Assembly (NCBI GenBank): GCA_003151515.1
Contig: PLXS01000027.1
Span: 24,064 to 88,063 of the forward strand
Reading direction: 5' to 3'
Length of the DNA stretch: 64,000 bases
From: Opitutaceae bacterium
Lineage (GTDB): Bacteria > Verrucomicrobiota > Verrucomicrobiia > Opitutales > Opitutaceae
A program made the position numbers and the translations under genes. Of the stretch, positions 1 to 7,967 are shown piece by piece. Position 1 is the stretch's first letter. Every line of letters begins with the position of its first letter. Under the pieces are notes generated by a model that saw nothing but the letters and a program-made list of their open reading frames with translations, ran no database searches and was not told the origin of the DNA.

Positions 1-54
1 ATTGCCGAGGCCGAGAAGTGGCTCGGGCCCTACCTTGAATACGAGGCGGGCTGA
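1..54 (+). CDS. C-terminal end of an unidentified gene (partial)
   Basis: An open frame enters from the left edge and stops at TGA 52-54, giving the last 17 residues (IAEAEKWLGPYLEYEAG). The start and nearly all of the protein lie outside the window. The tail is too short to assign a family. It is read as coding because the frame is open from the edge and the next gene starts 45 bases further on the same strand. Confidence 0.45.
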   Translation: MAEAEKWLGPYLEYEAG

Positions 55-99
55 TCGCGGCCGGAACCTTGTCTGGCGCCGGGCGTCTTATCCCCCAAG

Positions 100-729
100 A
101 TGGCATCCCATCGCATCCTCGCGCGCGGCGTGTCGGCGCTGGCCGCCCTGCTGCTCGCCTTTTCCGCCGCCGCCGCCATGGCCGGCTTCAGCGCGGCCCT
201 CTCCCCCGGGGAGAGGACCCTGGCCGGGTTGGCCAAGCTAACGGCTGCGCAGGCCGCGGCCCTTGATTCGCTCGTCGAGCGGGACGCCGCGATCGCCCGG
301 GAGGGCGCCGTGACCGGCTTCGCCTCGGGCTTCACGGCGCGGCGAACGCCGCGGGAGCGGGCGGCCGCAGGCATCGACCTGCTGAGCGACGCGGAGCGCG
401 CCTCCCTGGACGCCCTGGCCGCGCGGCAGATCGCGTACGGCCCCGCCCCCATGGCGCCGTTCACCTATGCGCCGAGCGCGGGGCCCGCGCCGGACGGCCT
501 GCTTGTCTCGGCCCCCCTGCGGCCCGAGGTGCACGGCGACGTCTCGCTCACCTTCGGCGGCGGGCGCGGATCGAGCTTCTACGGCACCTCGGCCGACGTC
601 TTCGTGACGGACCCCTCCGGGAGGTTCACCCTGGGGGTCGGCGTGAGCGAGTTCCGGGGCAAGGGGCTGATCGGCCCCTTCGGCCCGTTCCTGCTCGACC
701 CCTACGACCCGTTCCTCGCCGGCTGGTAG
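100..729 (+). CDS. Secreted protein of unknown function
   Basis: This encodes 209 residues. Residues 1-28 look like a Sec signal peptide: a basic start, a hydrophobic Ala/Leu core and an AMA-like cleavage site, so the mature protein is probably periplasmic or exported. The middle (30-125) is rich in Ala, Arg and Leu and probably helical. The C-terminal 75 residues are Gly-rich with alternating hydrophobic residues (around DVSLTFGGGRG and GRFTLGVGVSEF) and end in Trp, which may be beta-structured or an outer-membrane tail. No enzymatic motif is visible and I do not recognise the family. It converges on the broken gene at 737 with only 7 bases between them. No clear SD precedes the ATG. Confidence 0.6.
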   Translation: MASHRILARGVSALAALLLAFSAAAAMAGFSAALSPGERTLAGLAKLTAAQAAALDSLVERDAAIAREGAVTGFASGFTARRTPRERAAAGIDLLSDAERASLDALAARQIAYGPAPMAPFTYAPSAGPAPDGLLVSAPLRPEVHGDVSLTFGGGRGSSFYGTSADVFVTDPSGRFTLGVGVSEFRGKGLIGPFGPFLLDPYDPFLAGW

Positions 730-736
730 GCCGGGG

Positions 737-1561
737 CTATTTCTCGGCGGCGAACGCCGCGTAGCTGTGCGGCGGCAGCGTCACCCTGAAATGGGACCTC
801 TTCGGGGGCGCCGGCCAGTCGTGGCGGCGGCCCGCCGCCTTCGGGGCATCGGGCACGTAGGAGGCGATGACCTCGCCGGTCACGAGGTTGCGCAGCCTGG
901 AGTACTCGCCGTCCACCGTGACCCTGACCTCGTTCTGCGTGGGCAGGAATGACTCGGCCACGAACGTGCCGTTGTCGTAGGCAAAGAGCGCGACCTGGCT
1001 CGGGCCGTCGATCCTAACGGGGAAGTCCCTCATGATGACATCCCTGATCCTCGTCGTCACGTCGACAGGCAGCGCGTAGAGGTTGCGGAAGTTGTCCGGC
1101 ACCGTCCAGACGTAGAGCGTCCCCTTGGCGTACCTGTCCATCAGCATGAGGGGGTAGCCGTTGCCGTTCTCGATTGCGCTCACGAGGCCCCAGGCGTCGT
1201 TAGTGAGGAAGCGCACCTGCGCGAAGAGTATGGGCTGCCTCTGCTCGCCGGCCCCCACGTCGGCGTGCTCGCCCGAGCCGAAGCCCGTCGAATAGTCGGT
1301 CGCCAGCACCTTGCCGTCGGTCACCTCGGCCTCGCAGATGTCCTCGATCCCGCTGCCCTTGAGCGCCCGCAGCAGGCCCGATGTGATGACGACGCTCTTT
1401 CCGTGCTCAAGCTGCCCCTTGATCCGCTCCACGATCATGGGGTCGAACTTCGCCGATTCGGTGAGCAGGACAAGTCCGGCCTCCGTCGGGAACCGGGGAT
1501 GAAGGTCGATCGGTATGCCGATCATCCCGAAGTAGTTGTGGATGAAGTCCTCGCCGCTCGA
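737..1561 (-). pseudogene. C-terminal half of the glycosidase-like gene, beyond an in-frame TAG
   Basis: Directly after the TAG at 1562-1564 the same frame continues open for 274 codons to a stop at 737. The translation is protein-like: a start SSGEDFIHNYFG, then a region (VLLTESAKFDP, GKSVVITSGLLRAL) resembling the Rossmann-like or amidotransferase-like domain of some glycosidases, and a beta-rich end. It has no signal peptide. The first ATG (1525) lies inside what reads as a continuous domain, so this is probably not an independent gene. It could be made only by readthrough or re-initiation. Together with the upstream half it gives 635 residues. Confidence 0.65.
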
Positions 1562-2644
1562 CTAGAACGGCTTGTAGCAGGCGATTCCGACCGGGTTGCC
1601 GAGCTTCCCGACGAGCTGGTCGGCCTGCCGAAGCGACGCCCCGGCGATCGCGGCCCAGGACGGCGCGGCGGGCCCCCCTGAGGCCGGGCGGTAGGACGCC
1701 GCCACGGCCTCGTAGTTGAGGCTCGTCGGGCGGCCCTGCCAGCTCTCCCTGCGGCCCGGGCTCGCCGCCTCCAGCAAGTCGTTCCAGTTGAAGAGCGTGA
1801 TCTCGCGCGCCTTGGCGAACATCGTGTCCCAGAGCTGCTCAGCGTACCGCTCGACGTAGCGCACGTTGTAAGTGTCGACCCAGCCCCCGCCGTTGCCGCC
1901 CGGCTTGATGTTCTCGAAGTAACGGATGATCTGGTAGCTCTCGTACTGCTGCAGGAACTGGTCGGTCGTAACGGGGTCGCGGGTCTCGGTCCCCGTGTAG
2001 ATCCCGTCGAAGATCCCCGGCTCCTTGTCCAGGTCGAACCCGAGCCCCTGGAAGTGCTCGTACCAGTTGGGGAATTTGATCACCACCTTGATCCGGGGGT
2101 TCACGTCCTTCGCGGCCTTGACGACCAGCTGCGCGCCCGCCTCGTCCATGAGCGCCAGCCGGAAGTCGGTCCACGACCGGGCCCCCTTCGCCGCGATGTC
2201 GGAGTCGAACTTGGTCGTGACGAAGAAGAAGTCGTCCAGGATGAACTCGTCGAAGTGGCGCGCCGCGAGCTGCGCGACATTCCTCACGAAGTCGCGGTCC
2301 GCGCCGTTCGTGTAGCAGAACGACTGGAATTGCCCGGTCGCGCTCATGTCATAGTACGCGGTGCCGGCCGCGACCTGGACGCCGCGGTCGGTGAAGAACT
2401 TCTTCACCTGCTCCAGGAGCTGGTCCGAGGCGAGCTCCCGGGTGCGCTGCACCTCGATGTAGACCTTGTCCACCCTGACCTGGCTGTTGATCGCCTCCCA
2501 TTGGGTGCGTAGCACCTCCGGGTCCGAGAAGGTGTTCACCGTCGACACCGTGATGTAGACGGCGACGCCGAAGTTCTGGTAGTTGCCCGCGCCTGCTCGG
2601 GAGGCGGCGAGCGCGCAGGCCAGGATGCAGAGGAGCTTTTTCAT
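1562..2644 (-). CDS. Secreted glycosidase-like TIM-barrel protein, cut short by an amber codon
   Basis: This encodes 360 residues starting at ATG 2644, with a signal peptide of about 20 residues (MKKLLCILACALAASRAGAG). The body has the look of a (beta/alpha)8 barrel: VYITVSTVNTF, KVYIEVQRTRE, FDEFILDDFFF (about 136-146), KVVIKFPNWYEHFQG and GIYTGTETRDP are well-spaced strand-end segments with acidic residues. No named glycoside hydrolase family could be assigned. The stop TAG follows CYKPF, a loop that looks mid-protein, and the frame continues for another 274 codons. The gene diverges from the EamA exporter gene at 2726. It is either a recent pseudogene, an assembly error or a readthrough gene. 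Confidence 0.65.
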   Translation of the reverse strand: MKKLLCILACALAASRAGAGNYQNFGVAVYITVSTVNTFSDPEVLRTQWEAINSQVRVDKVYIEVQRTRELASDQLLEQVKKFFTDRGVQVAAGTAYYDMSATGQFQSFCYTNGADRDFVRNVAQLAARHFDEFILDDFFFVTTKFDSDIAAKGARSWTDFRLALMDEAGAQLVVKAAKDVNPRIKVVIKFPNWYEHFQGLGFDLDKEPGIFDGIYTGTETRDPVTTDQFLQQYESYQIIRYFENIKPGGNGGGWVDTYNVRYVERYAEQLWDTMFAKAREITLFNWNDLLEAASPGRRESWQGRPTSLNYEAVAASYRPASGGPAAPSWAAIAGASLRQADQLVGKLGNPVGIACYKPF

Positions 2645-2725
2645 TCGGGGTGTTGGGGCGTTCACCGTAGACCCGCTGCGCCCGGTTGGGCAACCCGGCA
2701 AATGGGTCTTCAAGGAGCGTTTGCC

Positions 2726-3652
2726 ATGGCCGCCCGGTGTCTGGCAGCCTCGGCGCCCATGCTCCTTAGGTACCTGCTGCTCATCCTGGGCGTGTTCGCT
2801 TGCTCGACCTCGGCGGTGTTCATCAGGCTGAGCTCGACGAACCCCGTCGTCCTCACGGCCGCGCGCCTCGTGGTCGCCATCGTGATGCTCTCGCCCGTGC
2901 TCTGGCTCGAGCTGCGCAGGCACCGGGGCTCCTTCACCTGGGCGCACATGCGCCGCACGCACCTTCCCGCCGTCGTCATCGCGGCCCACCTCATGGCCTG
3001 GACAATCGGCGCCCGGCTGACGCCCGTGGCCCAGTCGACCCTGATCGTCAACCTTGTCCCCGTCGCCCTGCCCTTCTTCCTGCACTGGATCGCCAAGGAG
3101 CGCGTGAACAGGGCGGAGGTTGCCGGAACCTTGGTCGCCGTCCTGGGCCTGGTCACGCTGTCGGCCAAGGACGCGCTCACGGGCGGGGGCAGCCTGGTCG
3201 GCAACGCCATGTGCGTCCTCTCGATGCTCCTCTTCGCCCTCTACGTCGCCCTCGCCCGCCGCAACCGGGACTTCCCCTCGATGTGGCTGTACATGATCCC
3301 GGTCTACGGGCAGGCCGCCCTCCTCTGCCTCGTGGCCGCGCTCCCGTGGGTCGGATCGTTCCAGTTCGGGTCCGTTCGCGAATGTTCGCTCGTGCTCGCG
3401 CTCGCCGCCGTGCCCACCGTGTGCGGGCACTCGCTTCTGAACGCCGCGATCCGTGGGATCCGGGGGCAGGTCGTGAGCCTCGTGAACGTGAGCCAGTTCA
3501 TCTTCGCGGCGGTCATGGGCTACCTCCTGTTCGGCGAGGCGCCGCCCGTGGTCTTCTACGCCGCAAGCGCGATCGTGGTGGCCGGGCTGGCCATCGTTGT
3601 CTGGGCCACGCCCCCCGAGCAGCGGGAGCCGGCCGCGGTCGGCGAGGCCTGA
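2726..3652 (+). CDS. EamA/DMT-superfamily transporter
   Basis: This encodes 308 residues with about ten hydrophobic segments and two similar halves, the layout of EamA-type drug/metabolite exporters in the inner membrane. The first half carries STSAVFIRLSSTNPVVLTAAR, typical of the repeat start. The second half ends with a hydrophobic helix and a short Pro/Glu/Ala tail. The substrate cannot be told. ATG 2726 was chosen because AAGGAG lies 8 bases upstream. An in-frame ATG at 2759 directly before the first membrane helix is the alternative. It is divergent from the broken secreted gene with an 81-base gap that must hold both promoters. Confidence 0.85.
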   Translation: MAARCLAASAPMLLRYLLLILGVFACSTSAVFIRLSSTNPVVLTAARLVVAIVMLSPVLWLELRRHRGSFTWAHMRRTHLPAVVIAAHLMAWTIGARLTPVAQSTLIVNLVPVALPFFLHWIAKERVNRAEVAGTLVAVLGLVTLSAKDALTGGGSLVGNAMCVLSMLLFALYVALARRNRDFPSMWLYMIPVYGQAALLCLVAALPWVGSFQFGSVRECSLVLALAAVPTVCGHSLLNAAIRGIRGQVVSLVNVSQFIFAAVMGYLLFGEAPPVVFYAASAIVVAGLAIVVWATPPEQREPAAVGEA

Positions 3653-3700
3653 GGGGGCCGGCGCCGCGCGGGGCGCGGGCCGCGAAGACCCCTGAGGCCT
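3645..3700 (+). terminator. Possible terminator between convergent genes
   Basis: AGGCCTGAGGGG (3645-3656) pairs with CCCCTGAGGCCT (3689-3700) with one central mismatch, enclosing a very GC-rich segment that can fold further. On the plus strand TTTCA follows, which is a weak U tract. It lies at the end of the EamA gene and touches the end of the convergent gene at 3702. Confidence 0.35.
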
Positions 3701-3701
3701 T

Positions 3702-3935
3702 TCACTTGCGCCCGTGCGCGGCGTAGAGGGCGGACGGGGAAAACTCCCTCTCAAGCTCCCGGCGGACCTCGCCACGCATCCTTGCCTGTATCCACAGGCG
3801 CCGCCACCAGGACGCTATACGAAGCTCCGCCGCATGGCGGGACCCCACCTCGGCCTGGATGCGGGCCTTGGCCGCCCCATGGGCCCCGGTGGCCCTAAGC
3901 CTCCTCATGCCATCCGCGACAATCCTAGCCTTCAT
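3702..3935 (-). CDS. Small basic protein of unknown function
   Basis: This encodes 77 residues, rich in Arg, Ala and Glu and predicted to be almost wholly helical (KARIQAEVGSRHAAEL, then ASWWRRLWIQARMRGEVRRELERE). The Trp-Trp followed by a basic stretch suggests an amphipathic membrane-associated or nucleic-acid-binding helix, but this is speculation. I do not recognise a named family. The ATG at 3935 is the first that gives a protein-like composition; the frame continues open upstream but with antisense-like content. Confidence 0.5.
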   Translation of the reverse strand: MKARIVADGMRRLRATGAHGAAKARIQAEVGSRHAAELRIASWWRRLWIQARMRGEVRRELEREFSPSALYAAHGRK

Positions 3936-3997
3936 GTCCGCGGCGGGTTGGCCTAAACCTGGCAATCTGCTGTTGCACAACGTTTGATTAAAACGGG

Positions 3998-4303
3998 TTA
4001 TGGGGATTCCGGGACGATCGCGCTGGCCATCGGGGCGACCTCGAACCTGAAGCCAATCCCCGCCTTGACCACGGGGTCCCCAGCACAGATCGGCCCGGGA
4101 TCCAAGCCATCCTTGAGCCGCAGCACGCAGAGCCCGTAGGGACCGGCCGCATCGAGGACGGGCCCGACGATCACCACCATCCCGTCGGCTACCAGCCTTC
4201 GCCAGTAGACCGAGTGCTCCTCCATGAGCGCGCGCTCCCTGGGCGACATGTCGGCGATGAAGGTCACCCGCGGCGGCATCAGCCTGACGACATGGTATTT
4301 CAT
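3998..4303 (-). CDS. YCII-related domain protein
   Basis: This encodes 101 residues starting at MKYHVVRLMPPR. The pattern fits the small ferredoxin-like YCII fold: a first strand, the helix EERALMEEHSVYWRRLVADG, a strand VVIVGPVLDAAGPYGLCVLRL, and a C-terminal acidic/hydrophobic strand. These proteins are often dehydratase- or muconolactone-isomerase-like. Here the His of EEHSVYW is kept, and no further catalytic claim can be made. The longer frame start at 4387 overlaps the end of the next gene and adds an unlikely basic leader, so 4303 is preferred. No SD is visible. Confidence 0.65.
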   Translation of the reverse strand: MKYHVVRLMPPRVTFIADMSPRERALMEEHSVYWRRLVADGMVVIVGPVLDAAGPYGLCVLRLKDGLDPGPICAGDPVVKAGIGFRFEVAPMASAIVPESP

Positions 4304-4373
4304 CGGGAAGGGGGCGCGGCGAGCGCAGGCGCTCCAACCGGTGGCGTGTAGGATCTCATTTCCTCTCCCGCGC

Positions 4374-4937
4374 TCAGATTGCCCCACTCCCGGGACTTGC
4401 CTGGCCCCGGGGATTGTCCCGGCTCCACAGCGACAGCACCAAGCCTATGATGATCAGCGCAAGGAATCCGTACGGGACGGGGGATATCCCGGCATTCTCA
4501 CCTCCCTGCCCCGCCGCCGCAATGGGCAGGAAATGAAGAACCAACCTTCTGGCCAAGTGCTCCAGCAGCAGCAACGCAAACATGAGGGGTATCAGGGTGC
4601 GATACCGGGCGAGCACCAGCAGACACACCAGGCATATCATGAGATGGGACGCCCCCCAAAGCGCGAAGAGGGAAATCACGGACTGCGTGCCCGCAGGCGT
4701 GAAGGTGCTCATGGGGATCCCGTCACCCAACCTCGCCATGGCGGAGCCGTTGAAAATGGCGTCCAGGCCGATGCCCACCTTCAGGAGGACGACCAGCGCG
4801 AAGAACCATGGCGCGAGCCTGTTTTCGCGGGACGACGCGTTGTCGGCGCGCTGGGGGAAAAGCCTCCTGAAAACGGAGGTTACCCCGGTGGCGGGCCCGG
4901 GCGCCGGGCCCGCAGGCCGGTTTGGCTCTTCCTTCAT
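4374..4937 (-). CDS. Four-helix membrane protein of unknown function
   Basis: This encodes 187 residues with a proline-rich cytoplasmic N-terminus of about 40 residues and then four hydrophobic segments (APWFFALVVLLKVGIGL, VISLFALWGASHLMICLVCLLVLA, TLIPLMFALLLLEHL, YGFLALIIIGLVLSL). The ATG at 4937 overlaps the TGA of the upstream RidA gene (ATGA), which indicates translational coupling and decides the start. No enzymatic residues are evident. The layout is reminiscent of DoxX-like or small uncharacterised integral membrane proteins, without firm assignment. Confidence 0.65.
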   Translation of the reverse strand: MKEEPNRPAGPAPGPATGVTSVFRRLFPQRADNASSRENRLAPWFFALVVLLKVGIGLDAIFNGSAMARLGDGIPMSTFTPAGTQSVISLFALWGASHLMICLVCLLVLARYRTLIPLMFALLLLEHLARRLVLHFLPIAAAGQGGENAGISPVPYGFLALIIIGLVLSLWSRDNPRGQASPGSGAI

Positions 4938-5356
4938 CGCTTGGAAGGCAGGTGGGCGATGCATTCGAGCTCGACCCGGGCGCCAAGCGCCAGGCCGCTC
5001 GCGCCAAGCGCGCTTCGGGCGGGAAGGTTCGTGCGGAAGAACTCCCGGTAGACTTCATTGAAGGCCTTCCAATCGGCGATGTCCGCGAGGAAGATGGTGC
5101 ATTTGACCACCGACTCGAGCGAGGCTCCGTGGCGCTCCAGTATCCCCCGCACGTTCTCGAGCGCCCGGCGGGACTCCGGCACGATCCCCCCCGGGGCGAG
5201 GGTCAGGGTGCCCGGAAGGTTGCCGATCTGCCCGGACACGTAGAGCACGTCGCCCAACTGGACGGCTTCCGAGAACGGAAGGGGCGCTCCCCCCCCTGTC
5301 GTCATTGGAAAGTATTTGGGGCCGTCGCCTGCTTCGCGAGGGTTGCTGGAGGGCAT
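4934..5356 (-). CDS. RidA family (YjgF/UK114) protein
   Basis: This encodes 140 residues. The conserved RidA features are present: LPFSEAVQLGDVLYVSGQIG near 26-45, a middle helix with ALENVRGILERHGASLESVVKCTIFLADI, and the end-strand segment ARSALGASGLALGARVELECIA, where the Arg of PARSALG sits at the usual imine/enamine-binding position. Family members deaminate reactive 2-aminoacrylate-type enamines or bind small ketoacids as trimers. The final strand has E in the place of the typical VEI-E. It overlaps the downstream membrane gene by ATGA. An in-frame ATG at 5305 could be the alternative start. Confidence 0.85.
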   Translation of the reverse strand: MPSSNPREAGDGPKYFPMTTGGGAPLPFSEAVQLGDVLYVSGQIGNLPGTLTLAPGGIVPESRRALENVRGILERHGASLESVVKCTIFLADIADWKAFNEVYREFFRTNLPARSALGASGLALGARVELECIAHLPSKR

Positions 5357-5459
5357 GGTGCTTTGGGCGGTGTTTCCCGAAGGCTAGAATGACCTTCTAA
5401 GGGATCGCCCCCGTCCGCAAGGCGGGTTTTCTCGGGCAGGCATCGGGCCTGTTGGCCAG

Positions 5460-5735
5460 TCAGGCGCCATCCGCATTGGTTTCGGCCGGTGCCGGGCGCG
5501 CAAAGGCGATCCGGCAGAAGAAGTCCGTGCCAAATATCAGGATGAAGGCCACGCAGAGATGGAAAACGGCCCAGGGCAGATAGTGCCATTCGTGGCCCAC
5601 CGGACCGCCAAGCTTGAAGTCGGCCCGTGCGATCAAGACGTAAAGGAGATCGCTCATGCATAGAACCAACTCATAGACGCCGATGCCTTTGACGATGGCT
5701 CTGAAGACGGAGAACTCTGTTTCGGTGACCTTCAT
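5460..5735 (-). CDS. Two-helix membrane protein of unknown function
   Basis: This encodes 91 residues with two likely membrane helices (about 14-35, IVKGIGVYELVLCMSDLLYVL, and about 52-75, PWAVFHLCVAFILIFGTDFF) and a short Pro/Ala-rich cytoplasmic tail. The His-Glu-Trp-His segment between them is a possible metal or interface site. I do not recognise a family. It stands alone, with 103 bases to the RidA start and a REP-like hairpin upstream at 5783. Confidence 0.5.
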   Translation of the reverse strand: MKVTETEFSVFRAIVKGIGVYELVLCMSDLLYVLIARADFKLGGPVGHEWHYLPWAVFHLCVAFILIFGTDFFCRIAFARPAPAETNADGA

Positions 5736-5782
5736 GATTCCTTGGGGGTTCGGCCGACGATTGGATGATCTGCCCTAGCGAA

Positions 5783-5802
5783 GGCGCGACTCCCGCGCCG
5801 CA
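5783..5802. repeat. REP-like hairpin repeat, copy 1
   Basis: The segment is GGCGCG-ACTCC-CGCGCC followed by GCA. It folds into a 6-bp perfect stem with a five-base loop. A near-identical copy (one base different over 20) is at 7948-7967, also just outside a gene. This looks like a dispersed intergenic palindrome. Confidence 0.5.
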
Positions 5803-5866
5803 ATGGACGTGAACGGGGAAAGCGCCGCGTCATGCGACCGGGCGGACTCCGCTGCCCCGCCGCTCC

Positions 5867-6112
5867 TTATGGATGCCGTCCGCCAAGAAGACGAGCCGGC
5901 AGAAACAGGATGCCGCGCACCAGGGCCAGCAGCGCCTCCATAGCGATGGCCATCACCCGAAACGGGATCGAGAGCAGCCAGAGTATCGGCCAGACAACGA
6001 GGAGAAGGAGGGCGAGCGGCCAGCAGAGCACCAGCAGAATGACCCAGAGGAGGAAGGTAATGATAGTGCGCATGGGGAATTGGACGCCGGCTGCCTGTAG
6101 AACACGGCTCAT
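5867..6112 (-). CDS. Small hydrophobic membrane protein
   Basis: This encodes 81 residues, nearly all hydrophobic between residues 15 and 75 with two or three membrane segments (TIITFLLWVILLVLCWPLALLLLVVWPILWLL, then AMEALLALVRGILFLPARLLGG). The ATG at 6112 overlaps the TGA of the MOSC gene (ATGA). An in-frame ATG at 6073 sits directly before the first helix and may be the real start. No function can be read from the sequence. Confidence 0.55.
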   Translation of the reverse strand: MSRVLQAAGVQFPMRTIITFLLWVILLVLCWPLALLLLVVWPILWLLSIPFRVMAIAMEALLALVRGILFLPARLLGGRHP

Positions 6113-6624
6113 GCCGAAAGGTTACAACGCGGGCCGCGCTCCGGATCAGCCGACTCGCCCGGTAGAACCTCAACGAGGGCATCACCCACCCGGATTTCAC
6201 CCTCGGATAGGATCTGGGCTCGCAAACCGCCCTTATGCAGCAGTCCATGAAGGATTTCGGGAGACGTCTTCTTGGCCAGGTAATCGCACGGCTCACAGAG
6301 CCGTATGCCGCGGATCAGGACGGGGCCGACCCGGAAGTCGCGCCCCACAAGCGCATTCAGGTCTACGCCAACAGTCACAAGGTTGCGGCGCGCATCCCGT
6401 GCAGTGAAGGCGATCCCCGAGGTCGCGGCGAACAAGTCAACATGCTCCCTCTGTATCAGCGTGACCTCATAGTCGGGCTTCTGGGGATGGGGGGAGAAGG
6501 TCCCAATGCCGTTGAAATACCGGTCGCCCTCCAAGCCGCGCCCCGGGATCGCGCGGACACACTGCTGCGGCACCACCGGGTCGCCCGGGGCCGCCGCGAT
6601 AAGGATGTCGGTCACCTTCGCCAC
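6109..6624 (-). CDS. MOSC domain protein
   Basis: This encodes 171 residues and is a stand-alone MOSC domain: PGRGLEGDRYF (28-37), EVTLIQREH (53-61), ARRNLVTVGVDLNALVGRDFRVG (78-100) and RLCEPCDYL (108-116), whose conserved Cys (C110 or C113) is the sulfur-carrying residue in MOCO sulfurase C-terminal-type domains. Such proteins handle sulfur or the molybdenum cofactor, but the substrate of lone MOSC proteins like YiiM relatives is usually detoxification-linked. It is followed by a coupled small membrane protein. Confidence 0.85.
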   Translation of the reverse strand: MAKVTDILIAAAPGDPVVPQQCVRAIPGRGLEGDRYFNGIGTFSPHPQKPDYEVTLIQREHVDLFAATSGIAFTARDARRNLVTVGVDLNALVGRDFRVGPVLIRGIRLCEPCDYLAKKTSPEILHGLLHKGGLRAQILSEGEIRVGDALVEVLPGESADPERGPRCNLSA

Positions 6625-6725
6625 GCTCGCCTACCGGCGGGACGACCCCAGCAGGCAAAGCCGCGGCTGGCGCACCGCGGGCGCCGCGACCGGTCCAAGC
6701 GCGAGGTGCGGGGATTGCCTCGGCC

Positions 6726-7229
6726 TCATCTCTTCAATTCCGCGGCTATGGCGGCCTTCAGCTCCCCGAAATCCTTCTCGTCAAATCCGACGCTCGCAAA
6801 CTTGATGGTGCCGTCCCTCCCGACCACGTAGCATCTTGGAATAAACTTGGTGGCATACTGCGCGTAGATCTTCCGCTTGGGATCCGCAACGATAGCGAAG
6901 GTGAACCCCTTCGACGCCTTGAACTCGGCCAACTCCTGATTCTGGTGCTCCCGGCCAACGGCGAAGACCACAAGACCGTCGGATTTGTGCGCGAGCCAGA
7001 TGTCGCGCTCCACGAGCGGCATCTCGGCCATGCAGGGCCCGCACCATGTCGCGAAGAAATCCAACAGGACAACCTTGCCCCTAAGGCCCTCGAGTGAGAC
7101 GGCGGCCCCGTCGGTGCTGGTTGCATGAAACCCCGGGGCGACGTTTCCCACCCGCGCCACATCGCCTTCGAAGGCGTGGGTGATGGGCGCGCTGAGGGCG
7201 ACGAGAGCCAGGGCGATGAATGGTTTCAT
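6726..7229 (-). CDS. TlpA/ResA-like secreted thioredoxin
   Basis: This encodes 167 residues: a signal peptide (about 1-19, ending THA), then a thioredoxin fold of the AhpC/TSA-Redoxin type (APGFHATSTDGAAVSLEGLRGK, strand VVLLDFFATWCGPC). The active site is C63-G-P-C66, and the cis-proline segment is KFIPRCYVV. It should act in the periplasm as a thiol-disulfide reductase, as TlpA and ResA do in cytochrome maturation. No cytochrome gene is near, so the partner is unknown. It is a single gene with about 100 bases on its downstream side. Confidence 0.88.
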   Translation of the reverse strand: MKPFIALALVALSAPITHAFEGDVARVGNVAPGFHATSTDGAAVSLEGLRGKVVLLDFFATWCGPCMAEMPLVERDIWLAHKSDGLVVFAVGREHQNQELAEFKASKGFTFAIVADPKRKIYAQYATKFIPRCYVVGRDGTIKFASVGFDEKDFGELKAAIAAELKR

Positions 7230-7262
7230 GGGTGTTTTGCGGGGGGTTTAGACAACGCGTGC

Positions 7263-7910
7263 CTACGGGTGCGGCGCCGCCTTCCCCGCGAGAGGCGTCA
7301 CCGAGGAAAGCGTCTGATTTGACGATTGGTTCGGCGCCAAAAGGGCCATTCGTCGGGTCAAATCCCTGTGCAGGCGCGCGTCGAACGGCAACATAGAATG
7401 GAGTAGAGCTGGAATGCAGACATTGTCACCAAAAGGCAAAATGGCGCTCGATGGGGGTCGAACCATGCCATCGAAAGGGGTCCAATAGGATGTCGTTGGC
7501 AATCCCTCTATGAAACGAGCGCCCCGGTCCAGTTTTCTCAAGAATTCACTTCCCTTGCGCATATCGCGAACACCACGACTGGGATAGAAATAGGCGCTGT
7601 AGGTTCCCCTGTGCGGTCCAGCAATAGAGAAAAACGCCCTAGCTCTCCCAATGCCGTCACCACTCTGGAGGTAATGACGAGCGACTAATGCACCCATACT
7701 AAATCCAACCACGACGAGGTCCCGCGTCGCAGGCACGGCATCACGAACAAATGCCGCCAAATGCGCAGACAATCTTTCGAGTCCGCCACGCCCGTCGTTC
7801 GGACGGAGGGGTGACAGGTGGCACGTATGGCCAGCCTGCGATAAACAACCCGCCAACCTTCGCATGATGGATGGCCCGTTTAGAAAGCCAGGAACAAGAA
7901 GAACGTCCAT
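7263..7910 (-). CDS. Alpha/beta hydrolase (lipase-like)
   Basis: This encodes 215 residues starting MDVLLVPGFLNGP. The strand and oxyanion segment LLVPGF and the nucleophile elbow GFSMG (69-73, Ser71) are those of alpha/beta hydrolases similar to EstA/LipA and PGAP1-like lipases. SIAGPHRGT is the usual following segment, and a late His near LHSMLPFDARLH or an adjacent one may complete the triad. There is no signal peptide. The start at 7910 was chosen because the frame upstream runs through the REP-like repeat at 7948. Base composition is lower in G+C than flanking genes, suggesting acquisition. Confidence 0.75.
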   Translation of the reverse strand: MDVLLVPGFLNGPSIMRRLAGCLSQAGHTCHLSPLRPNDGRGGLERLSAHLAAFVRDAVPATRDLVVVGFSMGALVARHYLQSGDGIGRARAFFSIAGPHRGTYSAYFYPSRGVRDMRKGSEFLRKLDRGARFIEGLPTTSYWTPFDGMVRPPSSAILPFGDNVCIPALLHSMLPFDARLHRDLTRRMALLAPNQSSNQTLSSVTPLAGKAAPHP

Positions 7911-7947
7911 AAGACCGCCGAGCGTTGAGGTCATCCGCACCAACGGA

Positions 7948-7967
7948 GGCGCGGCTCCCGCGCCGCA
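7948..7967. repeat. REP-like hairpin repeat, copy 2
   Basis: This is the second copy of the palindrome seen at 5783-5802: GGCGCG-GCTCC-CGCGCC then GCA. It lies 38 bases upstream of the hydrolase start, in the 197-base gap before the nucleotidyltransferase module. It differs from copy 1 by one base in the loop. Confidence 0.5.
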
